Assembly: GCA_039028315.1 (NCBI GenBank)
Contig: JBCCIH010000025.1
Coordinates: forward strand, 1-15,818
Origin: Thermodesulfobacteriota bacterium
Lineage (GTDB): Bacteria; Desulfobacterota_D; UBA1144; Nemesobacterales; UBA2774
Direction: 5' to 3'
DNA length: 15,818 nt
This document shows, piece after piece, positions 1 to 7,569 of this stretch. The stretch's first letter is position 1. Every line of letters begins with the position of its first letter. Below the pieces are notes generated by a model. It saw only the letters and a program-made list of their open reading frames with translations, had not been told where the DNA came from and ran no database searches. The translations under genes were made by a program, and so were the position numbers.

Positions 1-651
1 CCAAAGCCTGGTAAATATGCTAACAGCAGGTGGAGCTATACTGTTCCCGAGCCCCAGGACGATGTAGGTCTTAGGGTTCATACAAAGCCCTACCAAAAAC
101 CCCATCCCCCAATTGCTGTTGCGGGCTTAACAGAGAGCTCGGGCACGCTAAAAGTGGCCGGGGAGAACGGCTGGATTCCAATGAGTATTAATTTTGTGAC
201 CGATAATGTTCTTAAGACCCATTGGAACTCTGTTGAAGAAGGAGCGCAAAACTCCGGCAGAGAACCTGATAGGTCTAAGTGGCGCATAGCCAGGGATGTT
301 TTTGTGGCGGATACTACCCAGGAAGCAAGAGAACTAGTAAAGCAAGGCACGTTGGCACGAGATTTTACAGATTACTTCTTTAAAATGGTTCCTAAGATAA
401 GGGGAAATTTGAACATATTTAAGTCGGATAAATCTATGCCCGACTCTGAGGTTACAATCGACTACATGATAGATAACCTTTGGATTGTCGGAAGCCCTGA
501 TGATGTGGCGGCACAAATACAAGAGCTCTATGATTCAGTTGGGGGTTTCGGAGTCCTATTAGTTATGGGTCACGAGTGGGATCCTAAAGATAAGTGGACC
601 AGGTCTATGAAACTACTGTCCGAAGAAGTAATGCCCAGGCTTAAATTTTAA
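1..651 (+). CDS. Luciferase-like (LLM class) flavin-dependent oxidoreductase, C-terminal part
   Basis: The reading frame is open from the first base, so the start codon and the N-terminal half of the barrel lie outside the window; 216 residues are visible. The segment HPPIAVAGLTESSGTLKVAG followed by GWIPMS is typical of the middle of bacterial luciferase-like monooxygenases (flavin-dependent TIM barrels). The downstream pattern also fits: ARDVFVADT, then a variable insert, then a late WIVGSPDDVAAQIQ segment that closes the domain. Family members oxidise small organic substrates with reduced FMN or F420, and the substrate cannot be told from this fragment. The resemblance is to the limonene-monooxygenase-like or alkanesulfonate-type branch, but that is only an impression. 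The stop codon overlaps the stop of the convergent thioesterase gene by four bases, leaving no space for a terminator. Confidence 0.85.
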   Translation, partial: PKPGKYANSRWSYTVPEPQDDVGLRVHTKPYQKPHPPIAVAGLTESSGTLKVAGENGWIPMSINFVTDNVLKTHWNSVEEGAQNSGREPDRSKWRIARDVFVADTTQEARELVKQGTLARDFTDYFFKMVPKIRGNLNIFKSDKSMPDSEVTIDYMIDNLWIVGSPDDVAAQIQELYDSVGGFGVLLVMGHEWDPKDKWTRSMKLLSEEVMPRLKF

Positions 652-1622
652 TACTCAGAGTTTGTTTTAATCTCTTTTACCCTTAAAGATCTAAAGTCTT
701 TTCTCTCAAGAGCTTTTTTCCATAGCCTTTTTTCCTCAGGAGTCTCCGGGTCAAATTCAGGTACCGGCTGAGGTGAGCCGTTCTCATCAATATGAACGAA
801 GCTTAAAAAAGCAGTACAGGTGTGTCTTTGCTCGCCCGTAAGAATATCTTCTGATAATACTTTTATACCTACCTCCATTGAGCTCTGTCCAACATAGGTA
901 ATTCCCGCTTTAAAGGTGATAATATCACCTATTCTTATAGGAGAATAAAAATATAGATCATCCAAAGAACCAGTAATCATAAGGCCTTTAACAAATCTCA
1001 TGGCCAAAATGGATGCCGCTTGGTCTATGTCCATAATAAGTTTGCCTACTGCCATAAAATCTCCGTGGAAGGTGTCTTCCGGAAGCACAATCTTTGTGGT
1101 TTCTAAGCGCTCGCGTACGATTTCAGTCTCATCAATAATGTGTCTTGCCTGATCGTCTCTTTTCTGAACTTGTGCTAGGCGCTCATCCTTTCTTTTCTTA
1201 GCCTCCATATAGATAGCCATCTCTTCACTATCACAAGGAGTTAGCTCTTCTGTGATTTTTCTAGGTTTTCCCTGTTCATCAACTGCAACAAATGCAAGGT
1301 GTGATGATGTGGTGAGTTTTTTATTGCCTGTCTCCGGATTTTCTGAAAATACCTGCACTCCTATTTCCATAGAGCTTGAGCCTATATACTCGACCCAGCT
1401 CTCGAGTGTTACGATCTCACCGACCATTACCGGGTTTATAAAATCAATACTATCCGTTGATCCCAGCACTGTGATGCCTTTGGATATTAGCGCAGAATTT
1501 ATTGTTGCAGCATTCATAACCCAGTCCATTAGTCTGCCGCCGCTAAGTCTGTCATGCACACTTGTATGCTCAGGGAATACGAACTGAATTGTCTGTCTTT
1601 TCGTCTCTGCTATAGATGGCAT
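648..1622 (-). CDS. Acyl-CoA thioesterase with two hotdog domains
   Basis: The 324-residue protein is an internal duplication of the hotdog fold of acyl-CoA thioesterases (ACOT/BACH and YciA type), which hydrolyse acyl-CoA to free acid and CoA in the cytosol. Domain 1 spans about residues 10-120 and domain 2 about 165-285. The repeats align by eye: residues around 58-90 (FINPVMVGEIVTL, then YIGSSSMEIGVQV) match residues around 224-256 (FYSPIRIGDIITF, then YVGQSSMEVGIKV). A charged linker lies between them. At the position of the usual catalytic acid, domain 2 has Asp200 (GKLIMDIDQAA) whereas domain 1 has Met36 (GGRLMDWVMNAA), so the halves look asymmetric. The ATG has a good AGAGG site that overlaps the mscS stop codon 11 bases upstream, which suggests translational coupling in one operon. 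Confidence 0.88.
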   Translation of the reverse strand: MPSIAETKRQTIQFVFPEHTSVHDRLSGGRLMDWVMNAATINSALISKGITVLGSTDSIDFINPVMVGEIVTLESWVEYIGSSSMEIGVQVFSENPETGNKKLTTSSHLAFVAVDEQGKPRKITEELTPCDSEEMAIYMEAKKRKDERLAQVQKRDDQARHIIDETEIVRERLETTKIVLPEDTFHGDFMAVGKLIMDIDQAASILAMRFVKGLMITGSLDDLYFYSPIRIGDIITFKAGITYVGQSSMEVGIKVLSEDILTGEQRHTCTAFLSFVHIDENGSPQPVPEFDPETPEEKRLWKKALERKDFRSLRVKEIKTNSEY

Positions 1623-1633
1623 TTTTTTATCCT

Positions 1634-2479
1634 CTAATTTGCTGGCTCTTGCGAGCGGTCCTTTAGTTGATCAGGTGTGTGAACATCGATTTGTGGGAAT
1701 GGTATGGAGATCCCGTTGTTATCAAATTCAAGTTTGATTTTTTCTGTCAGATCGAAATATACAGGCCAGTAGTTTGATGTTCTAACCCAGGGGCGTACAT
1801 AAAAATTCACGCTGCTGTCAGCTAGCTCTCCTACGGCTATGACATATTCCGGATCCCTTAGGATTCTATTATCTGCTTTAAGTACTTCTTCAATAATCCC
1901 TTTGGCAGTCGCAATATCATCTTCGTATGCTATACCGAATACCATGTCCACTCGTCTTGTGCCGGTCGCGGAATAGTTAGTGATAACATCAGAGTAGATG
2001 TTGCCGTTTGGAATTATGACCTGCTTGTTGTCGGGCGTATGGAGTGTAGTGCTGAATATCTTTATTTCTTCAACAGAGCCTGAAGTCCCGGCTACTTCTA
2101 CAAAATCTCCTGTTTTAAATGGTCTGAATACTAAAAGCATGACACCTGCAGCAAAATTTTGAAGCGAGTCCTTAAGTGATAATCCGATTGCTAAACCTGC
2201 AGCACCTATAAGTGCAATTAGTGAATTAGTATTGAGACCTAATCTGCTAAGCGCTGCTATAACTACGAATAGTAAGAGCAGCCATCTAACAATAGAAGAT
2301 ATAAAATTCACCAAGATCTGATCTAATTTTGCCTTTTGAAGGATCCTTCTTACGATTCCATTAATAATTGAAACTACAATAAGACCTATAATAAAGATTA
2401 TAAGAGCAATCCCAATGTTAAAGCCCCATGGGATTAAGTAGGTCTGTGTAATATGCTCTAAGTCTATATGTTCAATCAT
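1634..2479 (-). CDS. mscS: Small-conductance mechanosensitive channel, MscS family
   Basis: The 281-residue protein has the compact three-helix MscS layout. Membrane segments lie at about 20-42, 59-79 and 85-116. The third is the pore helix, with the small-residue pattern GAAGLAIGLSLKDSLQNFAAG and then RPFKTGDFVEVAGTSG opening the cytoplasmic beta domain. VIIPNGNIYSDVITNYS is the conserved family segment, and the mixed alpha/beta tail ends near residue 270. Such channels open under membrane tension and release solutes after hypo-osmotic shock. The length is close to that of E. coli MscS, so this is not one of the large multi-helix relatives. The gene starts 26 bases after pepF, with AGGCGGTG as a possible ribosome site, and is followed within 11 bases by the thioesterase gene. 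Confidence 0.93.
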   Translation of the reverse strand: MIEHIDLEHITQTYLIPWGFNIGIALIIFIIGLIVVSIINGIVRRILQKAKLDQILVNFISSIVRWLLLLFVVIAALSRLGLNTNSLIALIGAAGLAIGLSLKDSLQNFAAGVMLLVFRPFKTGDFVEVAGTSGSVEEIKIFSTTLHTPDNKQVIIPNGNIYSDVITNYSATGTRRVDMVFGIAYEDDIATAKGIIEEVLKADNRILRDPEYVIAVGELADSSVNFYVRPWVRTSNYWPVYFDLTEKIKLEFDNNGISIPFPQIDVHTPDQLKDRSQEPAN

Positions 2480-2505
2480 ACGAGTTCACCGCCTATATAG
2501 ATAAT

Positions 2506-4326
2506 TTATTTAACCCTATCTGAAAGCTCAAGCGCTTCGTCAACCATTTCTCTTAGCAAATCCAGGCCTCCCTGCCAAAACTCTGGATCTTTTATATTAA
2601 CACCAACCCGCTCAAGTAGTACCTCCGGCGCATCGCTTCCCCCAGAAGATAAAAGCTCTACATATCTTGGAACAAATACATTTCCTTCATTTATATATTT
2701 ACTGTATAGCGAAAGTACAAGAAGCTCTCCGAATGAATATGCATAACAGTAAAAAGGAGAATGAATAAAGTGCGGGATATACATCCACCAGCTGCGGTAA
2801 TCATCTGTCATTTCAACAGATTTTCCAAACATTGGACTATTTGCCTGTGCCCATAGCTCATTAATATTTTCTGAAGTAAGCTCACCTTTTTCTCTTCTTG
2901 TGTGATGAAGGGACTCTTCAAACCTTGTGAGTACAACCTGCCTAAACACAGTGGCAAATATATCCTCCAGCTTTCCGCAAATAAGCGCAAGCTTAGTTTT
3001 AGGATTCTTCTCAGACTCCATAAGGTTGTGAAAAACGAGTATCTCTGCAAACACACTCGCAGTCTCTGCAGTGGTAAGCGGCGTATCTGAATGAAAATAT
3101 CCCTGACTTCTAGAGAGGTATTGATGTACTCCATGACCAAGCTCATGAGCAAGCGTCATAACGTCCCTCATTGTGCCAGTGTAGTTTGTAAACACATATG
3201 GATGCGCGCTCGGCACTGTGCCGTGACTAAATGCTCCGCCCCTTTTACCGGCTCTTAATTCAGCATCTATCCAGTTTTTATCAAAAAACTTCTGAGCAAT
3301 ATTTGCCATCTTTGGAGAGAAGCTGTGAAATGAGCCAAGAATGATTTCCTTACTCTTTTTATAGTTAATAACCTGGGAGTCATCAGAGATCGGAGCATAA
3401 CGATCATAGTCATAAAACTTTTTTATTCCCAACAGCTTTTTCTTAAGACCGTAGTAAGTGTCTACCATGTCGTAGTTCTTCTCGCATGAGCTCATAAGTG
3501 AATCGACAGTCTCTTTATCTATTTCATTGCTTAGGTTTCTAGATGACATCGGATCATCAAATGTCCTAAGTCTGTCATTTAAAGAATGATCCTGAACGAG
3601 TGTGTTGAATATAAAAGTAAGAACGTGAGCGTTTTCTTTAAGGCCGACCGTAAGGCTCTTAGCTGCGGCTTTCCTTTTATTTCTATCTGGATCATAGAGT
3701 AGGGCAAGTATCTGTGTCTCAGACATTAACTGCTGCTTGCCGTCTAACTTAATCTTGAACTTAACGTTGTTTAGTACTTCGTCGAACAGTCTTTTAAAAG
3801 CGCGCGAGCCAGTGTTAGCTTTTTCGTCTAGTATTTTTTCCTCAGCCTCGCTTAGCCTATGAGGCTTGTACATACGCTCTTGCAGGAGAAAATGCTTGTA
3901 TGGTGCAAGTGTCTTATTTGATAGTAGTGTTTCCACTTTTTTGTTGCTTAGCTTTATCCACTCAAGCTCAAAAAACATAAGATGCTTTCTTGCCTCTGTG
4001 GACTTTTCCTGAATCATCTGAAGAAAAGCGCCGTTCTCAGGTTTGCCTGTATCTGCGGCGAATACGAGATATGCAAATGATAGTAGCTTGCCAATTGTTT
4101 CGGAGATAGATTCAAGCTCTTCTACAGCTCCATGTAAAACTTTGGGCGTTAGCTTGTTAGAGTTAATTTTGCCGCGGTACTTTTTTTCAAACGCCTCAGC
4201 TCTGTTAAAAAGCCTATTTAAATCACGCTCTATCTTTTTATCTTTAAGATCTGAGTATAGGTCTGATAAATCCCATGTTATACCTTCAGCTCCTGATTTT
4301 TTTGCTCTAGCTGTTTGTTTTGTCAT
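2506..4326 (-). CDS. pepF: Oligoendopeptidase F-type M3 metallopeptidase
   Basis: The 606-residue protein belongs to the M3 family of cytosolic zinc oligopeptidases, which trim short peptides. The catalytic motif HELGH is at residues 394-398, where His394 and His398 bind zinc and Glu395 is the base. The third zinc ligand is probably Glu421 in TTAETASVFAE, at the spacing expected for M3. The N-terminal 190 residues are the helical oligoendopeptidase F lobe (starting DLSDLYSDLKD), followed by the catalytic lobe with PSAHPYVFTNYTGT just before the zinc helix. The late segment FYCYAYSFGELLVLSLY is a family signature. The length is typical. There is no signal peptide; the basic first ten residues are probably a disordered tail. 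The ATG follows AGAGG at normal spacing. A 79-base gap separates it from yqeY, so it could have its own promoter, although none is obvious. Confidence 0.95.
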   Translation of the reverse strand: MTKQTARAKKSGAEGITWDLSDLYSDLKDKKIERDLNRLFNRAEAFEKKYRGKINSNKLTPKVLHGAVEELESISETIGKLLSFAYLVFAADTGKPENGAFLQMIQEKSTEARKHLMFFELEWIKLSNKKVETLLSNKTLAPYKHFLLQERMYKPHRLSEAEEKILDEKANTGSRAFKRLFDEVLNNVKFKIKLDGKQQLMSETQILALLYDPDRNKRKAAAKSLTVGLKENAHVLTFIFNTLVQDHSLNDRLRTFDDPMSSRNLSNEIDKETVDSLMSSCEKNYDMVDTYYGLKKKLLGIKKFYDYDRYAPISDDSQVINYKKSKEIILGSFHSFSPKMANIAQKFFDKNWIDAELRAGKRGGAFSHGTVPSAHPYVFTNYTGTMRDVMTLAHELGHGVHQYLSRSQGYFHSDTPLTTAETASVFAEILVFHNLMESEKNPKTKLALICGKLEDIFATVFRQVVLTRFEESLHHTRREKGELTSENINELWAQANSPMFGKSVEMTDDYRSWWMYIPHFIHSPFYCYAYSFGELLVLSLYSKYINEGNVFVPRYVELLSSGGSDAPEVLLERVGVNIKDPEFWQGGLDLLREMVDEALELSDRVK

Positions 4327-4405
4327 AAATAATTCCTCTTAAATAGTTAATCTGATGGATGTTAATCTGGTGTTAATTGTTTTTTGATTTTGGCATGGGA
4401 TATGA

Positions 4406-4855
4406 CTATTCACCAAGTTCTTGTCTGACTATGGTGTTCACAACTGAGCCGTCGGCCTTGCCCTTAACTTCTGGCATTAAAACCTTCATAACTTTGCCAA
4501 TATCCTTCATACCTTCTGCCCCGGTTTCTTGAACAGCTTTTTTTACAATTTCTCTTATTTCATCCTCACCCATCTGCTCTGGCATATATTTCATAAGGAT
4601 TTGAATCTCAGCTTTTTCTTGCTCAGCTGCGTCTGGACGGTTCACTTTCTCAAACTCTTTAGCTGCGTCTCTTCTCTTTTTTATTTCTGCTCCAACTACA
4701 CCTATTACATCTTCATCGGTAAGCGCTTCTTTGTTCTTATCGATTTCTTTGTTCTTAAGCGCAGATTGCAGCATACGAAGCACCGAAAGCTCAAGCTTCT
4801 TTTTATTTCTTAGTGCGTCTTTAAGATCTTGTGGTATTTGTTCTAATAATCCCAT
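4406..4855 (-). CDS. yqeY: YqeY/GatB C-terminal-like domain protein
   Basis: The 149-residue protein matches the YqeY family along its whole length. It starts MGLLEQIPQDLKDALRNKKK, followed by LSVLRMLQSALKNKEID. The middle is basic and helical, and the tail PEVKGKADGSVVNTIVRQEL is the classic family ending. YqeY resembles the C-terminal tRNA-binding domain of the GatB subunit of the tRNA amidotransferase. A role with tRNA has been proposed for the family, but its biochemical function is not settled. The ATG has a GGAG site nine bases upstream. It follows hpt after 43 bases on the same strand and is probably cotranscribed with it. Confidence 0.92.
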   Translation of the reverse strand: MGLLEQIPQDLKDALRNKKKLELSVLRMLQSALKNKEIDKNKEALTDEDVIGVVGAEIKKRRDAAKEFEKVNRPDAAEQEKAEIQILMKYMPEQMGEDEIREIVKKAVQETGAEGMKDIGKVMKVLMPEVKGKADGSVVNTIVRQELGE

Positions 4856-4898
4856 TTATTTTTCTCCAATTAATTAATGAGAGTTAGTTTAACTGTTC

Positions 4899-5432
4899 TT
4901 AAGGGTCAATTACATATATATCGCGTAAGCTCCTGCCTTTTTCTGCGTAGTCCATGCCGTAGCCGACTATGAATTCATTGCCTATCTCAAAGCCAACGTA
5001 ATCAATATTTATGCTTGCCTGGCTGCTGTTTTTTTTCTTAATTAGAGTACAAATTTTAAATGACGAAGGCTGTTTAGATAGAATATCTGCTCTAATAAAT
5101 TCAAGTGTTTTGCCTGTATCTATTAAGTCTTCAACCAGTAATACATTTTTATTGGTGAGAGTGGTTTTTACATCACTAATTAGCTCAAGCTCCCCCGCTT
5201 CCATTTCATCTTTGTAGCTAGACACCTGTAAGAAATCTATCTCAGGATCTATATCTAGACTGCGCATTAGATCGGACATAAAAATTATGCCGCCTTTTAA
5301 AACACCTACTATTAAAAGATCTCGCCCAGCGTGGTCACGAGTAATTTTTTGAGCAAGTTCGTCTACTTTATGTGATATCTCCGAATAATCTATAAGTTTT
5401 TTGAATCTTTTGTCGTTTATCACGATGGACAT
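4899..5432 (-). CDS. hpt: Hypoxanthine phosphoribosyltransferase
   Basis: The 177-residue protein is a type I phosphoribosyltransferase of the purine salvage pathway. It joins hypoxanthine (and usually guanine) to PRPP, giving IMP or GMP plus pyrophosphate in the cytosol. The PRPP-binding loop is VLLVEDLIDTGKTL, with the acidic pair Glu101-Asp102. LIVGVLKGGIIFMSDLMRSL near residues 40-59 is the pyrophosphate-binding loop, and SSYKDEMEAGELEL near 71-84 is the flexible active-site loop. The C-terminal stretch FIVGYGMDYAEKGRSLRDIY is typical of bacterial Hpt. It is the first gene of the minus-strand run and diverges from tyrS across 129 bases. No clear Shine-Dalgarno sequence precedes the ATG: the ten upstream bases are only A and T. 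Confidence 0.95.
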   Translation of the reverse strand: MSIVINDKRFKKLIDYSEISHKVDELAQKITRDHAGRDLLIVGVLKGGIIFMSDLMRSLDIDPEIDFLQVSSYKDEMEAGELELISDVKTTLTNKNVLLVEDLIDTGKTLEFIRADILSKQPSSFKICTLIKKKNSSQASINIDYVGFEIGNEFIVGYGMDYAEKGRSLRDIYVIDP

Positions 5433-5492
5433 AAATTTATTTTATATGATATTTCAGGACTGGCCAGGAGGATTTATCTAGCGGCACTAACA

Positions 5493-5520
5493 TTGACTAA
5501 AGTTTCTGATATTCTATATT
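5493..5520 (+). promoter_or_regulatory. Probable sigma70-type promoter of tyrS
   Basis: TTGACT at 5493-5498 (five of six consensus bases) is followed after 16 bases by TATATT at 5515-5520 (five of six). This would start transcription near 5527, leaving a leader of about 35 bases that contains the purine-rich ribosome site at 5543-5552. No T-box leader fits in so short a region. Confidence 0.6.
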
Positions 5521-5561
5521 TTTGAGCGAATAAAGAAATGATAGGGAAAAGGTAATAGATA

Positions 5562-6770
5562 TTGAGTTTTAAAAACCCCGAAGAACAACTTGAAATCATA
5601 AAGCGCGGCACAGCTGAGATTATCTCTGAAGAGGAACTTTTAGAGAAGCTTAAAAAGTCCAAGCAGAAAAATGAGCCTCTTAAAATTAAGGCCGGTTTTG
5701 ATCCTACTGCTCCAGATCTTCATCTTGGGCACTGCGTACTCTTAAAAAAATTAAGAGAATTTCAGAATCTTGGACACACGGTGCAGTTTCTAATTGGCGA
5801 CTTCACCGCAATGATAGGAGATCCCTCCGGAAGATCAGAGACAAGACCACCTCTTACAGAGGCTGAGGTAAAAAAGAACGCAGAAACCTATGAGAGGCAA
5901 GTGTTTAAGATATTAGATCGTGACAAGACCCAAGTCATGTTTAATAATGACTGGTTAGGGGCTATGAGCGCTGCTGATCTCATAAAACTGGCAACCCTCG
6001 GCAATGTAGCCCGAATGCTCGAGCGCGACGATTTTGAAAAACGCTATAAGAGTGAGATTTCAATTTCAATAAACGAGTTTTTGTATCCGCTAGTTCAAGC
6101 CTATGATTCAGCCCAGATGAAATCTGATGTTGAGTTTGGTGGGACCGATCAGAAATTCAATATCCTATTAGGAAGAGATGTTCAGCGCCACTTTGGACAA
6201 GAGCCGCAGATCGCAATTTTGCTGCCAATTCTAGAAGGGCTCGACGGCGTTAGAAAGATGTCTAAATCGCTTAATAACTACATAGCTGTTGAAGATAATG
6301 CCCAGGATATATTTGGCAAAGTAATGTCTATTTCTGATGATCTGATGTGGCGCTACTATGAGCTATTAACATACAGATCAGAAGATGAAATAGATACTCT
6401 TAAAAAGGGTCATCCGATGGATGCAAAGAAAGCTCTTGCCTATGAACTTACTGCCTGGCTTCAGGGCGAAGAAGGCGCAGAGATGGCCAAGAAAGACTTT
6501 GACACTAAGTTTTCAAACCGCGAGTTTCCTGAGGATGCAAGAGAAGTAAATCTAGCCAAGAACGATAGCCGTACTGTGCTCGATCTGGTAGTAGAGTCCT
6601 CAGCCAGTTTAAAGAGTAGGGGAGAAGCCAAGAGGCTCATACTCCAAGGCGGGCTCAGTATTGATGGGGAAAAATTTACAGATATAAATACATCATGTCC
6701 TCAAGGTGAGACTCTCAAGCTCAAAATCGGCAAAAAAGAGTTTGTAGTTGTAAAAATAGAAGCAAGTTAG
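5562..6770 (+). CDS. tyrS: Tyrosyl-tRNA synthetase
   Basis: The 402-residue class I synthetase charges tRNA-Tyr with tyrosine using ATP. The HIGH-type motif is HLGH at residues 54-57, within FDPTAPDLHLGHCVLL. The KMSKS loop is exact at residues 232-236. Between them, DVEFGGTDQKFNILLGRD is the tyrosine-binding region. The last 60 residues form an S4-type RNA-binding domain with AKRLILQGGLSIDGE. The start is a TTG codon: the preceding in-frame codons are ATA and a stop, so no ATG is available upstream, and AGGGAAAAGG lies about nine bases before it. A strong promoter sits upstream. The last four codons and the stop run into the 3' end of the RNase P RNA gene on the other strand, and no terminator is visible after the stop. 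Confidence 0.97.
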   Translation: MSFKNPEEQLEIIKRGTAEIISEEELLEKLKKSKQKNEPLKIKAGFDPTAPDLHLGHCVLLKKLREFQNLGHTVQFLIGDFTAMIGDPSGRSETRPPLTEAEVKKNAETYERQVFKILDRDKTQVMFNNDWLGAMSAADLIKLATLGNVARMLERDDFEKRYKSEISISINEFLYPLVQAYDSAQMKSDVEFGGTDQKFNILLGRDVQRHFGQEPQIAILLPILEGLDGVRKMSKSLNNYIAVEDNAQDIFGKVMSISDDLMWRYYELLTYRSEDEIDTLKKGHPMDAKKALAYELTAWLQGEEGAEMAKKDFDTKFSNREFPEDAREVNLAKNDSRTVLDLVVESSASLKSRGEAKRLILQGGLSIDGEKFTDINTSCPQGETLKLKIGKKEFVVVKIEAS

Positions 6771-7140
6771 CCTGTAAGCCGAATTCTGTCTTGGACAATC
6801 ATTCATCTGGGACGCTCATTACTGAGCGCCTCAAGCAACATACCCGGAAGCTCAGAACGGGCCGCTCTGTTTTTCCTAGGAAAAAACACTTCCCTATTTT
6901 GTCTTTCTCCAAGCGGGGTTTACCATGCCGCGGATTGTCACCAGCCCGCGCGGTAGTCTCTTACACTGCCTTTTCACCCTTGCCGGCCCCAAAAGGAGCT
7001 TAGGCGGTTTATTTTCTGTGGCACTTTCCGTTGCCTCACGACACCTGGGAGTTACCCAGCGCTCTGCCCTTTGGAGTTCGGACTTTCCTCCAGTAAGTGC
7101 ACAAGTGCACAAACCAGCGATTGCCCGGCTCACTTGCTTC
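6759..7140 (-). ncRNA. rnpB: RNase P RNA, bacterial type A
   Basis: This is the catalytic RNA that removes tRNA 5' leaders. Read on the minus strand, the conserved landmarks appear in order. The 5' and 3' ends form helix P1: GAAGCAAGT (7140-7132) pairs perfectly with ACTTGCTTC (6767-6759). P2 pairs GGGCAATC (7126-7119) with GATTGTCC (6800-6793). The universal GGAGGAAAGTCC opens P4, and ACAGAATTCGGCTTA closes it. P4 here is AAG-T-CCGAA with TTCGG-CTT, which keeps pairing while differing from the E. coli CCGGG/CCCGG form. The GGTAAAC of loop L15, which binds the tRNA CCA end, and AGATGAATGATTGTCC near the 3' end are also present. An A/T-rich hairpin at 6868-6888 lies in the P16/P17 arm. The 3' end overlaps tyrS by 12 bases. 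Exact ends are inferred from P1. Confidence 0.95.
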
Positions 7141-7142
7141 TA

Positions 7143-7559
7143 CTATGAAGAATATTCATCGATTGCAAGGTTTGCAAGTCTGTCAGCTTCTGAGTTGTGC
7201 TCTCTGGGGATGTGCTGAATCGTGATGTCTTTGTAGTTTTGAAACAAAGTTTTGGCTTTCTTATTAAGTGGAATTATCTCAGGGTGCTTAACTTTCCAAA
7301 GCCCATTTATCTGGTTAGCAACAAGAAGTGAGTCTGTATAGATTCGTATGGGACTATCTGCTAGTTCTACACAATTCTCTAATGCGGTTATTAGCGCCGT
7401 ATATTCTGCCTGATTGTTGGTTTTGGTTCCCAAATATTTTTTGACTTCAATTATATCATCAGTAGTTTTTTTTATGAGTACGCCGATGCCTGACTCCCCA
7501 GGATTGCCTCGGGCAGCTCCATCAATAAATATTTCAATCACATCTGTGCTGTTAGTCAT
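7143..7559 (-). CDS. rnhA: Ribonuclease HI
   Basis: The enzyme cuts the RNA strand of RNA-DNA hybrids. With the ATG at 7559 it has 138 residues and a complete DEDD metal site: Asp13 in FIDGAARGNPG, Glu52 in NNQAEY, Asp76 in YTDS and Asp126 in SEADRLAN. His121 in PREHNSEAD fits the mobile catalytic histidine. It is a single-domain enzyme without an N-terminal hybrid-binding domain. A GTG at 7589 would add ten residues and overlap the upstream zinc-ribbon gene by 20 bases. The ATG is preferred because it sits ten bases after that gene's stop and places the first beta strand where the family starts, but neither site has a convincing ribosome sequence. Its stop lies two bases before the 5' end of rnpB, so the rnpB promoter must fall inside this gene. 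Confidence 0.93.
   Translation of the reverse strand: MTNSTDVIEIFIDGAARGNPGESGIGVLIKKTTDDIIEVKKYLGTKTNNQAEYTALITALENCVELADSPIRIYTDSLLVANQINGLWKVKHPEIIPLNKKAKTLFQNYKDITIQHIPREHNSEADRLANLAIDEYSS
7149..7177 (-). promoter_or_regulatory. Candidate rnpB promoter inside the 3' end of rnhA
   Basis: On the minus strand TTGCAA (7177-7172) is followed after exactly 17 bases by TATTCT (7154-7149). The predicted start is near 7140-7142, where helix P1 of RNase P RNA begins. Each hexamer matches the consensus at four of six bases, so the evidence rests more on spacing and position than on strength. Confidence 0.42.
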
Positions 7560-7569
7560 ATGGGGCAGG

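Noticed and set aside
5433..5460. Leaderless start for hpt based on a TATAAA eight bases before the ATG
   Set aside because: No acceptable -35 hexamer occurs at 15-19 bases from it, so the promoter call is not supportable.
5433..5561. T-box leader for tyrS or a riboswitch
   Set aside because: The leader predicted from the promoter is only about 35 bases, too short for either, and no T-box sequence or antiterminator was found.
6868..6888. Terminator for tyrS on the plus strand
   Set aside because: The stem is almost all A-U with no following U tract, and it lies within the RNase P RNA arm.
6791..7218. ORFs on both strands over 6791-7218 (70, 79 and 97 codons)
   Set aside because: They lie within RNase P RNA, have no ribosome sites and resemble no protein family.
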